Shown here piece after piece: positions 51,270 to 60,450 of a DNA stretch of 64,000 nucleotides. This DNA is from Blautia sp. AF19-10LB (GTDB lineage: Bacteria > Bacillota > Clostridia > Lachnospirales > Lachnospiraceae). The DNA lies in the NCBI RefSeq assembly GCF_003461245.1, contig NZ_QTWS01000006.1, positions 6,985 through 70,984 on the forward strand, given 5' to 3'. The notes under the pieces are model-generated. The model ran no database searches and had not been told where the DNA came from. It saw only the letters and a list, made by a program, of their open reading frames with translations. Position 1 is the first letter of the stretch. Every line of letters begins with the position of its first letter. The position numbers were made by a program, and so were the translations under genes.

Positions 51270-51701
51270 TCAAATGATGATACCCATATCCTGCATACTT
51301 TCTGCAATACTATCCATATCATCATAATTGCAGTTCTCGCTCCACTTTTCTTTGCTCCAGATCTCGATCCGGTCCAGGTTTCCTGTGAGTACCACTTCTT
51401 TCTCCAGACCGGCAAACTCCCTCAGTGTCTGAGGTACAAGAATTCTCCCCTGCCTGTCCAGTTCACAGTTTGTGGCACCTGCTACAAAGAAACGTGTGAA
51501 GGTTCGCGCATTTTTATTTGTAAGTGGTAAGGCTCTGAGTTTTGTTTCAAATGCTTCCCATGCATCCATAGGGTAAATTGAAAGACAACCATCCAAACCT
51601 TTTGTCAGGATGAACTCTTCTCCCAGGAGTTCTCTGAACCTGGCGGGAATAATCAGGCGCCCCTTCGCGTCTATTATATGATTGTATTCTCCCATGAACA
51701 T
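51270..51701 (-). CDS. mraZ: Transcriptional regulator MraZ
   Basis: A 143-aa protein with two AbrB/SpoVT-like MraZ units: [23 protein letters not shown] and [20 protein letters not shown], each with the DxxGR motif. It represses the division cluster by binding short GTGG-type repeats near its own promoter, and such repeats are present (51787-51816). The ATG at 51701 gives the standard MFMGEY start; an upstream GTG three codons earlier is less likely. Confidence 0.97.
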   Translation of the reverse strand: MFMGEYNHIIDAKGRLIIPARFRELLGEEFILTKGLDGCLSIYPMDAWEAFETKLRALPLTNKNARTFTRFFVAGATNCELDRQGRILVPQTLREFAGLEKEVVLTGNLDRIEIWSKEKWSENCNYDDMDSIAESMQDMGIII

Positions 51702-51786
51702 AAAACTCACCTGCTCTCAAAATACACGATTCTCCCCTTCGTGCATTTCAGGTGGAGCTGTCAGGTCTGCCACATTCCCTCCATTC

Positions 51787-51816
51787 CCCACCACTATTCA
51801 CCACTTTCTACCACTT
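51787..51816 (-). promoter_or_regulatory. MraZ box: three direct GTGG repeats at 10-bp spacing
   Basis: AGTGG occurs (minus strand) at 51811-51815, 51801-51805 and 51791-51795, exactly one helical turn apart, with an extra GGGG next to the last. This matches MraZ-binding repeats and lies just downstream of the promoter, suitable for autorepression. Confidence 0.8.
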
Positions 51817-51824
51817 ATGAAATT

Positions 51825-51853
51825 ATTCTAACCCATTTACTGTTAAATTACAA
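51825..51853 (-). promoter_or_regulatory. Promoter of the mraZ division cluster
   Basis: TTGTAA (51848-51853), 17-nt spacer, TAGAAT (51825-51830) on the minus strand, about 120 nt before mraZ. Confidence 0.6.
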
Positions 51854-51901
51854 GTGGGAATCTGAGTTTTTTTGGTGCAGATAAGGCTCTTTTCTGCCCT
51901 G

Positions 51902-51947
51902 AAAAAAGGGAAGATTTTCCCACTTCCCGTAGAAAAATCTTCCCTTT
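51902..51947 (-). terminator. Terminator of lgt
   Basis: A 14-bp stem AAAGGGAAGATTTT/AAAATCTTCCCTTT (51905-51918 with 51934-51947) is followed by T residues on the minus strand (A-run at 51902-51907), just before the mraZ promoter region. Confidence 0.88.
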
Positions 51948-51955
51948 AAATTCTG

Positions 51956-53041
51956 TTATTTTATCTCGTCTTCTGTTTGTCCGGAATCTGAAATCGGTTT
52001 CGGTAATTCGTCTGATTTTTCTGTAATATCTGGCTCTGTTTCAGACGTTGACTCTCCTGTTTCTGAAAAAATCCCCCGAAATTCATCACTGACATCCTCA
52101 AAACTCTGCATATTCTGATAACCGCGTGACGACTTTTCTTCGGATGCATACCGTTCCTCCATCCTGCGTTTCTGAAACTTCTCACGTTTCTTTGAAAGAA
52201 TACGGCGAACTGTTGCAACAATACTGAAAATCACAAAAATGCCAAGTAAAATCGGAATAAGAACAGGGAGATGCGTACCTGGGATATATGGTCTGCCCGA
52301 CCGAAGCCATTCAATTCCCGCATTTCCCAGAGCATACCCTGCCAGATATCTCATGAAAATCTCACCCTGAAATTTCTTGCGCTTCGTATAGGCAAGAAGA
52401 ATAACCAGAAGAAGCAGACACCACAGGCTCTCATAAAACCAGAGAGGATGTACCTGAACCCAGGAAACATCTCCGGCTTTGACCAGATGTTTCTGCATCT
52501 CTGATGTCAGTTCCATGCTCCCGACTGTCTCTACCGGAATCTGCATCGCAAAAATGCTGTCCGTAGATGTTCCGATAAATTCTCTGCTAAAAAAATTCCC
52601 CCAGGTTCCGATCATCTGACTGGATACCAGGCCGATACTGAGCGTATCTGCCATCCTTCCAAATGACAGTTTCCTGATTTTGCAGAAAACAGCCAGAGCA
52701 ATCACCCCGCCTGCAAATCCGCCATAAAAGGATAATCCACCTGTACGCAGATCCCAGAGAGCACGTGTCGGTTCATCTGCAAAAAGTTTCCAGTTCAGTG
52801 CTATATAGCATGCTCTGGCACAGATTACGCCGAACACTACTCCTGGAATCAGTGCTTCCAGATAAAGATTCTGATCCTGATTCTGTCGTTTTGCCTGTAA
52901 TACAACGACAGTAAGTCCAAGAAGCATTCCTGCCATCACAAGGATTCCATATATCGTGAGCTCAAATCCAAAAACCGAAACAGTTTTACCCACATATCCA
53001 AGGTCAATGCCCAGATGTGGAAAACGAATCGACATATTCAT
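51956..53041 (-). CDS. lgt: Phosphatidylglycerol-prolipoprotein diacylglyceryl transferase
   Basis: A 361-aa polytopic enzyme attaching diacylglycerol to the lipobox Cys of prolipoproteins. Family blocks: GGLSFYGGFAGG, a signature reading IGTWGNFFSREFIG, VHPLWFYES and GIEWLRSGRPY. The signature is normally GRxGNFxNxExxG; here the Arg is Thr and one Asn is Ser, confirmed on the DNA, while GNF, Glu and the final Gly remain. The C-terminal 80 residues are a charged extension (RRMEERYASEEKSS...) longer than usual. ATG at 53041 with AAGGTG close by; two codons later is another ATG. Follows ychF by 12 bp. Confidence 0.93.
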   Translation of the reverse strand: MNMSIRFPHLGIDLGYVGKTVSVFGFELTIYGILVMAGMLLGLTVVVLQAKRQNQDQNLYLEALIPGVVFGVICARACYIALNWKLFADEPTRALWDLRTGGLSFYGGFAGGVIALAVFCKIRKLSFGRMADTLSIGLVSSQMIGTWGNFFSREFIGTSTDSIFAMQIPVETVGSMELTSEMQKHLVKAGDVSWVQVHPLWFYESLWCLLLLVILLAYTKRKKFQGEIFMRYLAGYALGNAGIEWLRSGRPYIPGTHLPVLIPILLGIFVIFSIVATVRRILSKKREKFQKRRMEERYASEEKSSRGYQNMQSFEDVSDEFRGIFSETGESTSETEPDITEKSDELPKPISDSGQTEDEIK

Positions 53042-53053
53042 AAAACACCTTCA

Positions 53054-54151
53054 TTATACGTTAAATCTGAACAGAATTACATCTCCATCCTGAACAATAT
53101 ATTCTTTTCCTTCCATGCGGACAAGTCCCTTTTCTCTTGCACCTGCATAAGAACCGCAGTCGAGAAGATCTTTGTAATTAACAACCTCTGCCTTGATAAA
53201 TCCACGCTCAAAGTCTGTGTGGATCTTACCTGCTGCCTGTGGAGCCTTGGTTCCGATCTTGATCGTCCATGCACGTGTCTCATCCTCTCCTGATGTAAGG
53301 AAACTCATGAGTCCCAGGAGGCTGTAACTTGCTCTTACCAGTTTCTCAAGACCAGATTCCTTAAGTCCCAGATCCTCGAGGAACATTTTTTTCTCATCGT
53401 CATCGAGCTCGGAGATTTCTTCTTCGATCTCTGCACAGATCACGAATACTTCGCTCTTCTGCTCGGCTGCATATTTACGTACAGCCTGTACATGCTCGTT
53501 AGATGCTCCATCATCCGCAAGATCATCCTCGCTTACGTTTGCAGCGTAGACCACCGGTTTCCAGGTGAGGAGATTATAAGTTCCCATCCATGCTTCCTCA
53601 TCCTCAGATTCCAGTTCCATTGTGATTGCCATCTGTCCATCCTCAAGATGTGCTTTGACTTTCTGGAGGAAATCAAGTTCTTTGGCAGCTTCTTTGTCCA
53701 TACGTGCTGTCTTGGTGACTTTGGCAATTCTTCTCTCAAGGATCTCGATATCAGAGAAGATCAGCTCAAGGTTGATGGTCTCGATATCTCTGAGCGGATC
53801 GATGCTTCCATCTACGTGGATGACGTTCGGATCCTCAAAGCAGCGTACTACGTGAACGATCGCATCTACTTCACGGATGTTTGCAAGGAACTGGTTTCCA
53901 AGTCCCTCACCTTTGGATGCGCCCTTTACAAGACCTGCGATATCAACGAATTCAATGACTGCCGGAGTTACTTTCTTGGAGTGATAAAAATCTCCCAGAA
54001 GTTTCAGTCTCTCATCCGGTACAGTAACAACGCCCACATTCGGGTCGATGGTACAGAAAGGATAGTTTGCTGATTCTGCACCTGCTTTTGTCAGTGAGTT
54101 AAATAATGTACTCTTACCTACGTTCGGTAATCCAACGATTCCAAGTTTCAT
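53054..54151 (-). CDS. ychF: Redox-regulated/ribosome-associated ATPase YchF (Obg family)
   Basis: A 365-aa P-loop protein of the Obg family. G1 [12 protein letters not shown], switch region [30 protein letters not shown], a coiled-coil insert, and a C-terminal TGS domain ending [15 protein letters not shown]. YchF prefers ATP to GTP because its NKxD motif is altered; here the corresponding stretch reads [10 protein letters not shown]. Conserved in nearly all bacteria; associated with ribosomes and stress response. Normal length. Confidence 0.97.
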   Translation of the reverse strand: MKLGIVGLPNVGKSTLFNSLTKAGAESANYPFCTIDPNVGVVTVPDERLKLLGDFYHSKKVTPAVIEFVDIAGLVKGASKGEGLGNQFLANIREVDAIVHVVRCFEDPNVIHVDGSIDPLRDIETINLELIFSDIEILERRIAKVTKTARMDKEAAKELDFLQKVKAHLEDGQMAITMELESEDEEAWMGTYNLLTWKPVVYAANVSEDDLADDGASNEHVQAVRKYAAEQKSEVFVICAEIEEEISELDDDEKKMFLEDLGLKESGLEKLVRASYSLLGLMSFLTSGEDETRAWTIKIGTKAPQAAGKIHTDFERGFIKAEVVNYKDLLDCGSYAGAREKGLVRMEGKEYIVQDGDVILFRFNV

Positions 54152-54233
54152 TGCTCTATTTCTCCATTCCGTTATTTATTTGATTGCATTTTTCTGCTTA
54201 ATTTTAGCACACGTGTCATAAAAAGTCTATCGT

Positions 54234-54893
54234 TTAGTCTCTTGACATGATCATGAGAAGTTTTCCTGTTTCAAAGGTGACTTCTGCTTCAGGATCTGAG
54301 ATCTCATTGCTGACAGTCAGACCGCTGTCCTCAACTTTGAGAGTATAGCTGTTCAGAGGATATTTGAAGCCTTTCAGAGTCAGTCCTGTAACCTCTCCTT
54401 CGATCGGGAAGAAAGAGACATATTTCCCGAACTGCTCTTCTTTCTTAAGGATCATTCCGCTCTCGATCAGACTCATATAGTTGTATGCGTCAACAAGAAC
54501 GATCTGTACCTGTTTTGTTTTTCCGAGCATCAGAAGACCGAAATTTGCCATCAGATGATCGATGCGGTTTCCTGTCGCCCCCAGGATCATAATACGTTCT
54601 GTTCCCTGTTCGATCGCATAATTTGCTGCTGACTGTGTGTCGGAATCGTCCTTCTCTGGCTTCAGTCTGCGAATTTCCGTATGTTTGAGAGTTTCCATAT
54701 ATTTCGCACCCTCCGCAGAAAGACTGTCAAAGTCTCCCACTGCCACATCCGGTTCCAGATCTGTTCCCATAAAGAATTCCACGCCACGGTCTGCTGCGAT
54801 CAGACAGGTATTCTCTGTTTTGTTTTTTTTCAAAAAATCGAGGGCAAAATCTTTATGGATATTGCCCCCGCTTACGATGATCGTATCTTTCAT
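54234..54893 (-). CDS. thiN: Thiamine pyrophosphokinase
   Basis: A 219-aa enzyme converting thiamine to thiamine pyrophosphate with ATP. N-terminal catalytic domain: AADRGVEFFMGTDLEPDVAVGDFDSL and KDDSDTQSAANYAIEQG (the conserved GDFDS and DxTD-like blocks), then LGATGNRIDHLMANFGLL. The C-terminal beta domain binds thiamine. The ATG at 54893 has GAGG at 6 nt. Last gene of the def-to-thiN operon, 8 bp after rpe. No TPP riboswitch is present upstream, in keeping with its place inside a housekeeping operon. Confidence 0.95.
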   Translation of the reverse strand: MKDTIIVSGGNIHKDFALDFLKKNKTENTCLIAADRGVEFFMGTDLEPDVAVGDFDSLSAEGAKYMETLKHTEIRRLKPEKDDSDTQSAANYAIEQGTERIMILGATGNRIDHLMANFGLLMLGKTKQVQIVLVDAYNYMSLIESGMILKKEEQFGKYVSFFPIEGEVTGLTLKGFKYPLNSYTLKVEDSGLTVSNEISDPEAEVTFETGKLLMIMSRD

Positions 54894-54901
54894 ATTATGC
54901 C

Positions 54902-55576
54902 TCAATTTAACTTTTCGCTGATATCCTGCATCTTCTGCTGGATTCTCTGTACATTTGATTCAAGATCACCATTAAACACGTAAGAACCTGCAACAAGAAA
55001 GTTTGCACCTGCACGCATTGCGGTTTCCATAGTAGAATCATTGATTCCTCCATCTACCTGAATGTCTACATTCAGTTCTTCTCTGTCTATGATCTCTTTG
55101 AGTTCCTGAACCTTTTCTGTACATTCCGGAATATACTTCTGTCCGCCAAATCCAGGCTGAACCGTCATGACAAGTACCATATCCACATCTTCCAGGAGAT
55201 GGCTGATGTCATTGATCGGGGTCGCCGGTTTGATGGAAATACCAACTTTGACACCTGCATCACGAATCAGTTCGATCGCACGTTCCAGATCCTCGCACGC
55301 CTCTGCATGAATGGTAATAGAATCCGCGCCGCAGTCTACAAAATCCTGAATATAACGTTCCGGTGCGCTTACCATAAGGTGTACATCAAAAAACATCTTT
55401 GATTCTTTGCGGATAGAGCGGATCACCGGCATTCCAAAAGAAATACTCGGTACAAAATCTCCGTCCATAACATCAATATGAAGCCATTTCACTCCCTGTT
55501 TCTCCAATGTCTGAATCTGTTCGCCCAGACGGTTAAAATCCGCTGATAAAATAGACGGGCACAACTGATATTCCAT
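54902..55576 (-). CDS. rpe: Ribulose-phosphate 3-epimerase
   Basis: A 224-aa TIM-barrel enzyme interconverting ribulose 5-phosphate and xylulose 5-phosphate. LCPSILSADF, WLHIDVMDGDFVPSISFG (metal His/Asp), MTVQPGFGGQKYIP and VDGGIN are the conserved blocks. Starts 1 bp after rsgA's stop, in the order rsgA-rpe-thiN typical of Firmicutes. Confidence 0.97.
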   Translation of the reverse strand: MEYQLCPSILSADFNRLGEQIQTLEKQGVKWLHIDVMDGDFVPSISFGMPVIRSIRKESKMFFDVHLMVSAPERYIQDFVDCGADSITIHAEACEDLERAIELIRDAGVKVGISIKPATPINDISHLLEDVDMVLVMTVQPGFGGQKYIPECTEKVQELKEIIDREELNVDIQVDGGINDSTMETAMRAGANFLVAGSYVFNGDLESNVQRIQQKMQDISEKLN

Positions 55577-56455
55577 TTAATATCTCCTTTTCTCTTTCAA
55601 TTCTTCATATAAATTAAGATAATCTTCGTACCGGATCCTGCTGATCTCGCCCTGTTCAAGAGCTTCCTTTACTCTGCATCCCGGTTCGTGGATATGACGA
55701 CAGCCCTGAAAACGGCACTGGTCATCATACTTGCGAAACTCCGGAAAATAGTCCTTGAGTTCCTGTTCTTCCATATCCATAAGATACAGGGAAGAAAATC
55801 CCGGCGTATCCATAAGAAATGTATTCTCTCCTACCGGGATAACCTGTGAATGTCTGGTCGTATGCTTTCCTCGTTTGAGTTTCCGGCTGATCTCACCTGT
55901 CTCCATCTGAACTTCTGCCTGGAGAAGATTCGTCAGAGATGACTTGCCAACGCCGGAAGGTCCTGCCACGACCGTTGTTTTACCTTTGAGGATTCTGTGA
56001 ATCTCGTCAATACCCTCCTCCTCCAGTGCGCTGGTGAGAAGAACCTGATATCCACAGCTTTGGTAGGTCTGATAAAGCTCCTGTGTTTCCTTTTCTGTTG
56101 CAAGATCTTTTTTGTTAAAGCATATGACTGCCGGAATGTCTGCCTGTTCCATCATGATCAGGAAACGGTCCAGCAGCATGAAATTCGGCTTTGGATTGTC
56201 CATTGCAAAAATCACAAATGCCTGATCTACATTGGCAACTGCCGGGCGGATCAGGGAATTTTTGCGGGGGAGGATCCTGGTCAGGTTCCCCTCCCGTTCC
56301 TGTTCATTCAATACTGTAATCTCTACATTATCACCAACCAGCGGTTTCTGATTATCCTTTCGGAAAATACCCTTGGCTTTACATTCATAAAGCACTTCGT
56401 TCTCTCCGTAAACATAATAAAACCCGGCAATTCCTTTGATAATTTTACCCTGCAT
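55577..56455 (-). CDS. rsgA: Ribosome small-subunit-dependent GTPase RsgA
   Basis: A 292-aa circularly permuted GTPase that aids late 30S maturation. N-terminal OB fold, G4 FNKKDL, G1 GPSGVGKSSLTNLL after it (permuted order), G3 DTPGFSSL, and a C-terminal zinc-binding knuckle C-x4-C-x-H-x5-C (CRFQGCRHIHEPGC). Normal length. It directly follows prkC, a recurrent neighbour. Confidence 0.96.
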   Translation of the reverse strand: MQGKIIKGIAGFYYVYGENEVLYECKAKGIFRKDNQKPLVGDNVEITVLNEQEREGNLTRILPRKNSLIRPAVANVDQAFVIFAMDNPKPNFMLLDRFLIMMEQADIPAVICFNKKDLATEKETQELYQTYQSCGYQVLLTSALEEEGIDEIHRILKGKTTVVAGPSGVGKSSLTNLLQAEVQMETGEISRKLKRGKHTTRHSQVIPVGENTFLMDTPGFSSLYLMDMEEQELKDYFPEFRKYDDQCRFQGCRHIHEPGCRVKEALEQGEISRIRYEDYLNLYEELKEKRRY

Positions 56456-56458
56456 GAA

Positions 56459-58666
56459 TTACTCTGCTTTCTTGAAAGTCAGTGGATAAGAACCAAGCTG
56501 CTGGAAGTTTCCGTCAATCAGCTCTGATACATACAATGTTCCTTCGCTGACTCCTGACGCACCTGTAATATCCAACGTATACGGGAATGTAATCGCCTCT
56601 CCGTCAACCACTTTAGTAGAAGTTGTTTCTCCGTTTACTTCCTGGATCAGTTCCAGACGAATTGCACCACCCTGATATCCATTTGGAGTATTCAGTGTCT
56701 GCGTACATTTCCATACTTCGCCGTTTGCAGCAGCTGTGCTCTGCTGCGCCGTATCTGCTGTGGAAGCACTGTCTGTTGTTGTATCTGTTGTAGTTGTTGT
56801 ATCTGCCGGAGCCTGATTGCCGCTGCTTACTACGATAGAGATCGTTTCATCCGGATTGCCGTATGCGGTGTCCCCATCCTCTGAAGTTGCAGATGGATCC
56901 TGTGAGATGACCTGTCCTGCCGGCACTTCACTGCTCTGCTGTTCTGTAATCTGAATGTCTGCCCATTTACCAAGTGCAGTGATCGCTTCATTCTTAGTCA
57001 TTCCTAATACATCCGGAATCTGTGCAGTATCACCATAATCCAGACCACGGCTGACTGTCAGGGTTACTGATCCGCCTGCTGTCATGCTTGTGCCAGTTTC
57101 CGGTGATACGGCCATAACATATCCTGGTTCTGTAAGCGGCCATCCACTGTCATCTGCTTCACTGTATTCTTTCTGTACAGTTACAGTAAGTCCAAGATCT
57201 TCCAGTGTCTGCTGCGCATCTACTCCTGTCTGGCCGGAAACATCTGGTACTGTGATTTCCTGCTGACCTTTACTGATATAATATTTCAGAGTTGTATACT
57301 GTTCAACTTTGGTTCCTGCCGGAATATCCTGAGAAGAAATTCGTCCCTTTTCCTGCGTGGAGTTCTCTTCTCCCATCATCTGCTTGCCAAGCTTTTCTTC
57401 TTCCAGAAGAGCAGAAGCCTCTTCCTCTGTCTTGCCTACCAGAACCGGAACAGTAACCATTCCATCTTCGTCTGCTGTATCTGCTGCCTGTTCTGTCTGC
57501 GGTGTGGTTTCTGCCCCATCACTTCCGATGATGCCGGCAGCCTTGCCGATCACAAAAATTGCCCCCACCAGGACAACTGCGCCTGCAAGAAGTGCAACGA
57601 TAGTTACTGCTGAGTTCGGTCCCTTTTTCTTCTTTTTCCTGTCAGATTTCTTACCAGCCGGAGTTTCCTCATAGTCCTCGTCATCGCTGTCATAATCTGT
57701 ATCATAAATTTCATCTTCCAGATCTTCTACATCTGATTTCTTTGAAGATGCACGTGGAGTATTCTTGATTTCTCCCAGTTCTTCGTCTGAGATCACCACT
57801 GTCTTGGCTTCATTGTCCACGGAAGATAATGTCACAAAATTTCCCTGAGGATCGATCAGTGAATGTTTCAGGTCTGCAATGACATCTTCCATTTTCTCGT
57901 AACGGCGGCCAACACTCTTCTGGGTACATTTCAGGATGATCTGCTCCAGACTGTATGGAAGATTCTCTGTGTACACACTCGGCGGTACCATCTCTTCCTG
58001 CAGATGCTTGATCGCAATAGCTACTGTAGTATCTCCGTCAAACGGAACCCTGCCTGTGACCATCTCATAAAGTGTGATACCAAGAGAATAGATGTCACTC
58101 TTCTCATCACTGTATCCGCCGCGCACCTGCTCCGGTGAGCTGTAGTGTACAGATCCCATCACATTGGAGCTGATCGTATTGGAAGATGCGGCTCTCGCGA
58201 TTCCGAAATCTGTTACCTTCACTTTACCATCTGTAGAAATGATAATATTCTGCGGTTTGACATCACGGTGTACGATTCCATGGTTATGTGCTGCTTCCAG
58301 TCCCATAGATACCTGAATGGCAATACTGGTCGCTTCTTTGATGGAAAGTTTCCCCTTCTTGGCAATATATTCCTTAAGAGTGATTCCTTCGATCAGCTCC
58401 ATGACGATGTAATATACACCGCCATCATCTCCTACATCAAATACATTGACGATATTCGGATGTGTAAGGCCGGCTGCTGCCTGTGCCTCGCTGCGGAATT
58501 TGCGGATAAAAGTTGTATCCTCTCTGAATTCCGGTTTTAATACTTTGACCGCAACAAAGCGGTTGAGTTTATGATCCTTTGCTTTATAGACATCGGCCAT
58601 TCCGCCGGTACCTATTTTTCCTAAAATTTCATAACGTTCTGCTATGATCGTTCCCGTCTTTAACAT
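56459..58666 (-). CDS. prkC: PASTA-domain serine/threonine protein kinase PrkC
   Basis: A 735-aa bitopic Hanks-type kinase. Kinase domain 1 to about 275 with GTGGMADVYKA, K41, HRDVKPQN (D135) and DFG (153-155); an acidic then Lys-rich juxtamembrane stretch; a membrane helix near 350-375; three PASTA domains from about 395 (VTVPVLVGKTEEEA, ITVPDVSGQTGVDA, QIPDVLGMTKNEA); a Thr/Ser linker; and a C-terminal beta-rich domain of about 90 residues. PASTA units sense muropeptides or lipid II, linking wall state to phosphorylation of division and metabolic targets. The start overlaps the phosphatase stop by 7 nt. Confidence 0.97.
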   Translation of the reverse strand: MLKTGTIIAERYEILGKIGTGGMADVYKAKDHKLNRFVAVKVLKPEFREDTTFIRKFRSEAQAAAGLTHPNIVNVFDVGDDGGVYYIVMELIEGITLKEYIAKKGKLSIKEATSIAIQVSMGLEAAHNHGIVHRDVKPQNIIISTDGKVKVTDFGIARAASSNTISSNVMGSVHYSSPEQVRGGYSDEKSDIYSLGITLYEMVTGRVPFDGDTTVAIAIKHLQEEMVPPSVYTENLPYSLEQIILKCTQKSVGRRYEKMEDVIADLKHSLIDPQGNFVTLSSVDNEAKTVVISDEELGEIKNTPRASSKKSDVEDLEDEIYDTDYDSDDEDYEETPAGKKSDRKKKKKGPNSAVTIVALLAGAVVLVGAIFVIGKAAGIIGSDGAETTPQTEQAADTADEDGMVTVPVLVGKTEEEASALLEEEKLGKQMMGEENSTQEKGRISSQDIPAGTKVEQYTTLKYYISKGQQEITVPDVSGQTGVDAQQTLEDLGLTVTVQKEYSEADDSGWPLTEPGYVMAVSPETGTSMTAGGSVTLTVSRGLDYGDTAQIPDVLGMTKNEAITALGKWADIQITEQQSSEVPAGQVISQDPSATSEDGDTAYGNPDETISIVVSSGNQAPADTTTTTDTTTDSASTADTAQQSTAAANGEVWKCTQTLNTPNGYQGGAIRLELIQEVNGETTSTKVVDGEAITFPYTLDITGASGVSEGTLYVSELIDGNFQQLGSYPLTFKKAE

Positions 58667-59406
58667 TTTTCCACCTCATTCGTGAATGGTTCTACCAGTA
58701 CAACTGCAATATTATCCTTACCACCGTTCTGGTTGGCTTCTCTCAGAAGTCTCTCACCCTTCTGCGGCAGTTCCTCATTCTGGTTCAGTATAATTTCTTC
58801 GATTTTGCTGTCTTCTACCATATTGCTCAGACCATCGGAACACATAAGGATGGTACTGCCCGGTTCCATCTTCAGGTCAAAAAAGTCAATATCTACGGTT
58901 CTCTCTGCACCAAGTGCTCTTGTGATGATGTTTTTGTCCGGATGATTTCTCGCCTCTTCCCGCTTGATCTCTCCGAGTCTGACCATCTCTTCTACAAGTG
59001 AATGATCCCTCGTAACCTGGCGAATCTTTCCCTGGATGATATACAGGCGGCTGTCACCAACATTTGCCACATATAGATAATGGCCTACGACCGTAGCCAC
59101 CACGATCGTCGTTCCCATCCCGCGCAGTGCTTCTTCTCTCCTGGCGCATTCAAGGATCTCTGTGTTGGCTTTCTCAATGGCATGACGAATCACCTTGATT
59201 GGGTTGAAATCTGCATCCTTTTGAATCTCTTCTACCAAAGTCTGAACGGCATGAGAGGAAGCGTAATCTCCCGCATTATGACCGCCCATTCCATCGGCAA
59301 CAACGAACAAATTCTGGAGATTTCCTACAGGGGTTTCGGAAACGAACACATAGTCCTGGTTCATCTTCCGCTTCTGCCCTACATCCGTAGCTGAATATAC
59401 CCTCAT
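58660..59406 (-). CDS. stp: PP2C-family serine/threonine phosphatase (PrkC partner)
   Basis: A 248-aa metal-dependent phosphatase reversing PrkC phosphorylation. Metal-ligand motifs: KRKMNQDYVF, VADGMGGHNAGD, LMCSDGLSNMV and GGKDNIAVVLV. The ATG at 59404-59406 is one nt after the rlmN stop; a start four codons earlier was rejected because it lies inside rlmN. Overlaps prkC by 7 nt, so kinase and phosphatase levels are likely coupled. Confidence 0.96.
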   Translation of the reverse strand: MRVYSATDVGQKRKMNQDYVFVSETPVGNLQNLFVVADGMGGHNAGDYASSHAVQTLVEEIQKDADFNPIKVIRHAIEKANTEILECARREEALRGMGTTIVVATVVGHYLYVANVGDSRLYIIQGKIRQVTRDHSLVEEMVRLGEIKREEARNHPDKNIITRALGAERTVDIDFFDLKMEPGSTILMCSDGLSNMVEDSKIEEIILNQNEELPQKGERLLREANQNGGKDNIAVVLVEPFTNEVEKC

Positions 59407-59407
59407 G

Positions 59408-60448
59408 TCACTTCTCACTTTCTGTTTTTTCCATGTAACGTTTTCTTAACTGACCACAGGCACCGTCAATATCGCTGCCCATTTCCCTTCTAATAGTACC
59501 ATTTATTCCGTATTTTTCAAGATTTATTTTGAAATTCTCAACAGCCTGTCGGGTAGAACGCACGAAAGAACGCTCTCTGACCGGATTGACCGGGATAAGA
59601 TTTACGTGACAGTTCAGTCCCTTAAGACGGCCTGCAAGCTCTTTTGCATTCTCTTTACTGTCATTTACGCCTGCTACAAGGCTGTACTCAAAGGTGATCC
59701 TTCTGCCTGTCTTGTCAAAATAATTCCGACAGGCTTCCAGAAGCTCATCGATCGAGTATTTATTGGCGATCGGCATAAGCTCGCGCCTTTTCTCATCGTT
59801 CGGCGCATGAAGAGATACAGCAAGCGTCATCTGAAGTTTCTCGTCTGCAAGCTTGTAGATCTGTGGAACAAGGCCGCAGGTAGATACTGTCAGGTTCCTC
59901 TGGCTGATGTGGATACCGCCTTCTTCCGTCAGGATATGTATGAAGCGAAGAAGGTTATCATAGTTGTCCATCGGCTCGCCGGTTCCCATCACAACCACAT
60001 TGGATATACGCTCGCCAAGTGATGTCTGGATTCTGTAGATCTGATCCAGCATCTCTGACGGAAGCAGGTTTCTCGTAAGTCCGCCGATCGTGGAAGCACA
60101 GAATCTGCATCCCATACGGCACCCCGCCTGAGAAGAGATACAGACAGAGTTGCCGTGCTTGTATTTCATAAGAACACTCTCGATCATATTTCCATCAGAC
60201 AGGCGGAACAGATATTTCCTGGTGCCGTCTATCTTGGATATCTGGACATCCAGTGTCTCCAGAACCGTGATCGGATACTGCTCCAGCTTCTGCCTGAGGC
60301 TCTTTGGAATGTTTTCCATTTCGTCGTAAGAAGTGACCAGATGCTCGTGCAGCCAGCTGTAGATCTGCTTTGCGCGGAAAGGTTTCTCTCCGAGTTCTGC
60401 CATAAGCCCCTTCAGTTCTTCGACGGTCATTGATTTTATGTCTGTCAT
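59408..60448 (-). CDS. rlmN: Dual-specificity 23S rRNA/tRNA adenine-C2 methyltransferase RlmN
   Basis: A 346-aa radical SAM methyltransferase modifying A2503 of 23S rRNA (and A37 of some tRNAs). CRMGCRFC provides the cluster Cys (C110, C114, C117). GTGEPMDNYDN, SLHAPNDEKR, the methyl-carrying Cys near the C-terminus (DIDGACGQLR) and the N-terminal HTH (KPFRAKQIYSWLH) are present. Normal length. Confidence 0.97.
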   Translation of the reverse strand: MTDIKSMTVEELKGLMAELGEKPFRAKQIYSWLHEHLVTSYDEMENIPKSLRQKLEQYPITVLETLDVQISKIDGTRKYLFRLSDGNMIESVLMKYKHGNSVCISSQAGCRMGCRFCASTIGGLTRNLLPSEMLDQIYRIQTSLGERISNVVVMGTGEPMDNYDNLLRFIHILTEEGGIHISQRNLTVSTCGLVPQIYKLADEKLQMTLAVSLHAPNDEKRRELMPIANKYSIDELLEACRNYFDKTGRRITFEYSLVAGVNDSKENAKELAGRLKGLNCHVNLIPVNPVRERSFVRSTRQAVENFKINLEKYGINGTIRREMGSDIDGACGQLRKRYMEKTESEK

Positions 60449-60450
60449 TT

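Noticed and set aside
54234..54910. TPP riboswitch upstream of the thiamine pyrophosphokinase gene
   Set aside because: The gene follows rpe by 8 bp, and no conserved TPP-aptamer sequence is present.
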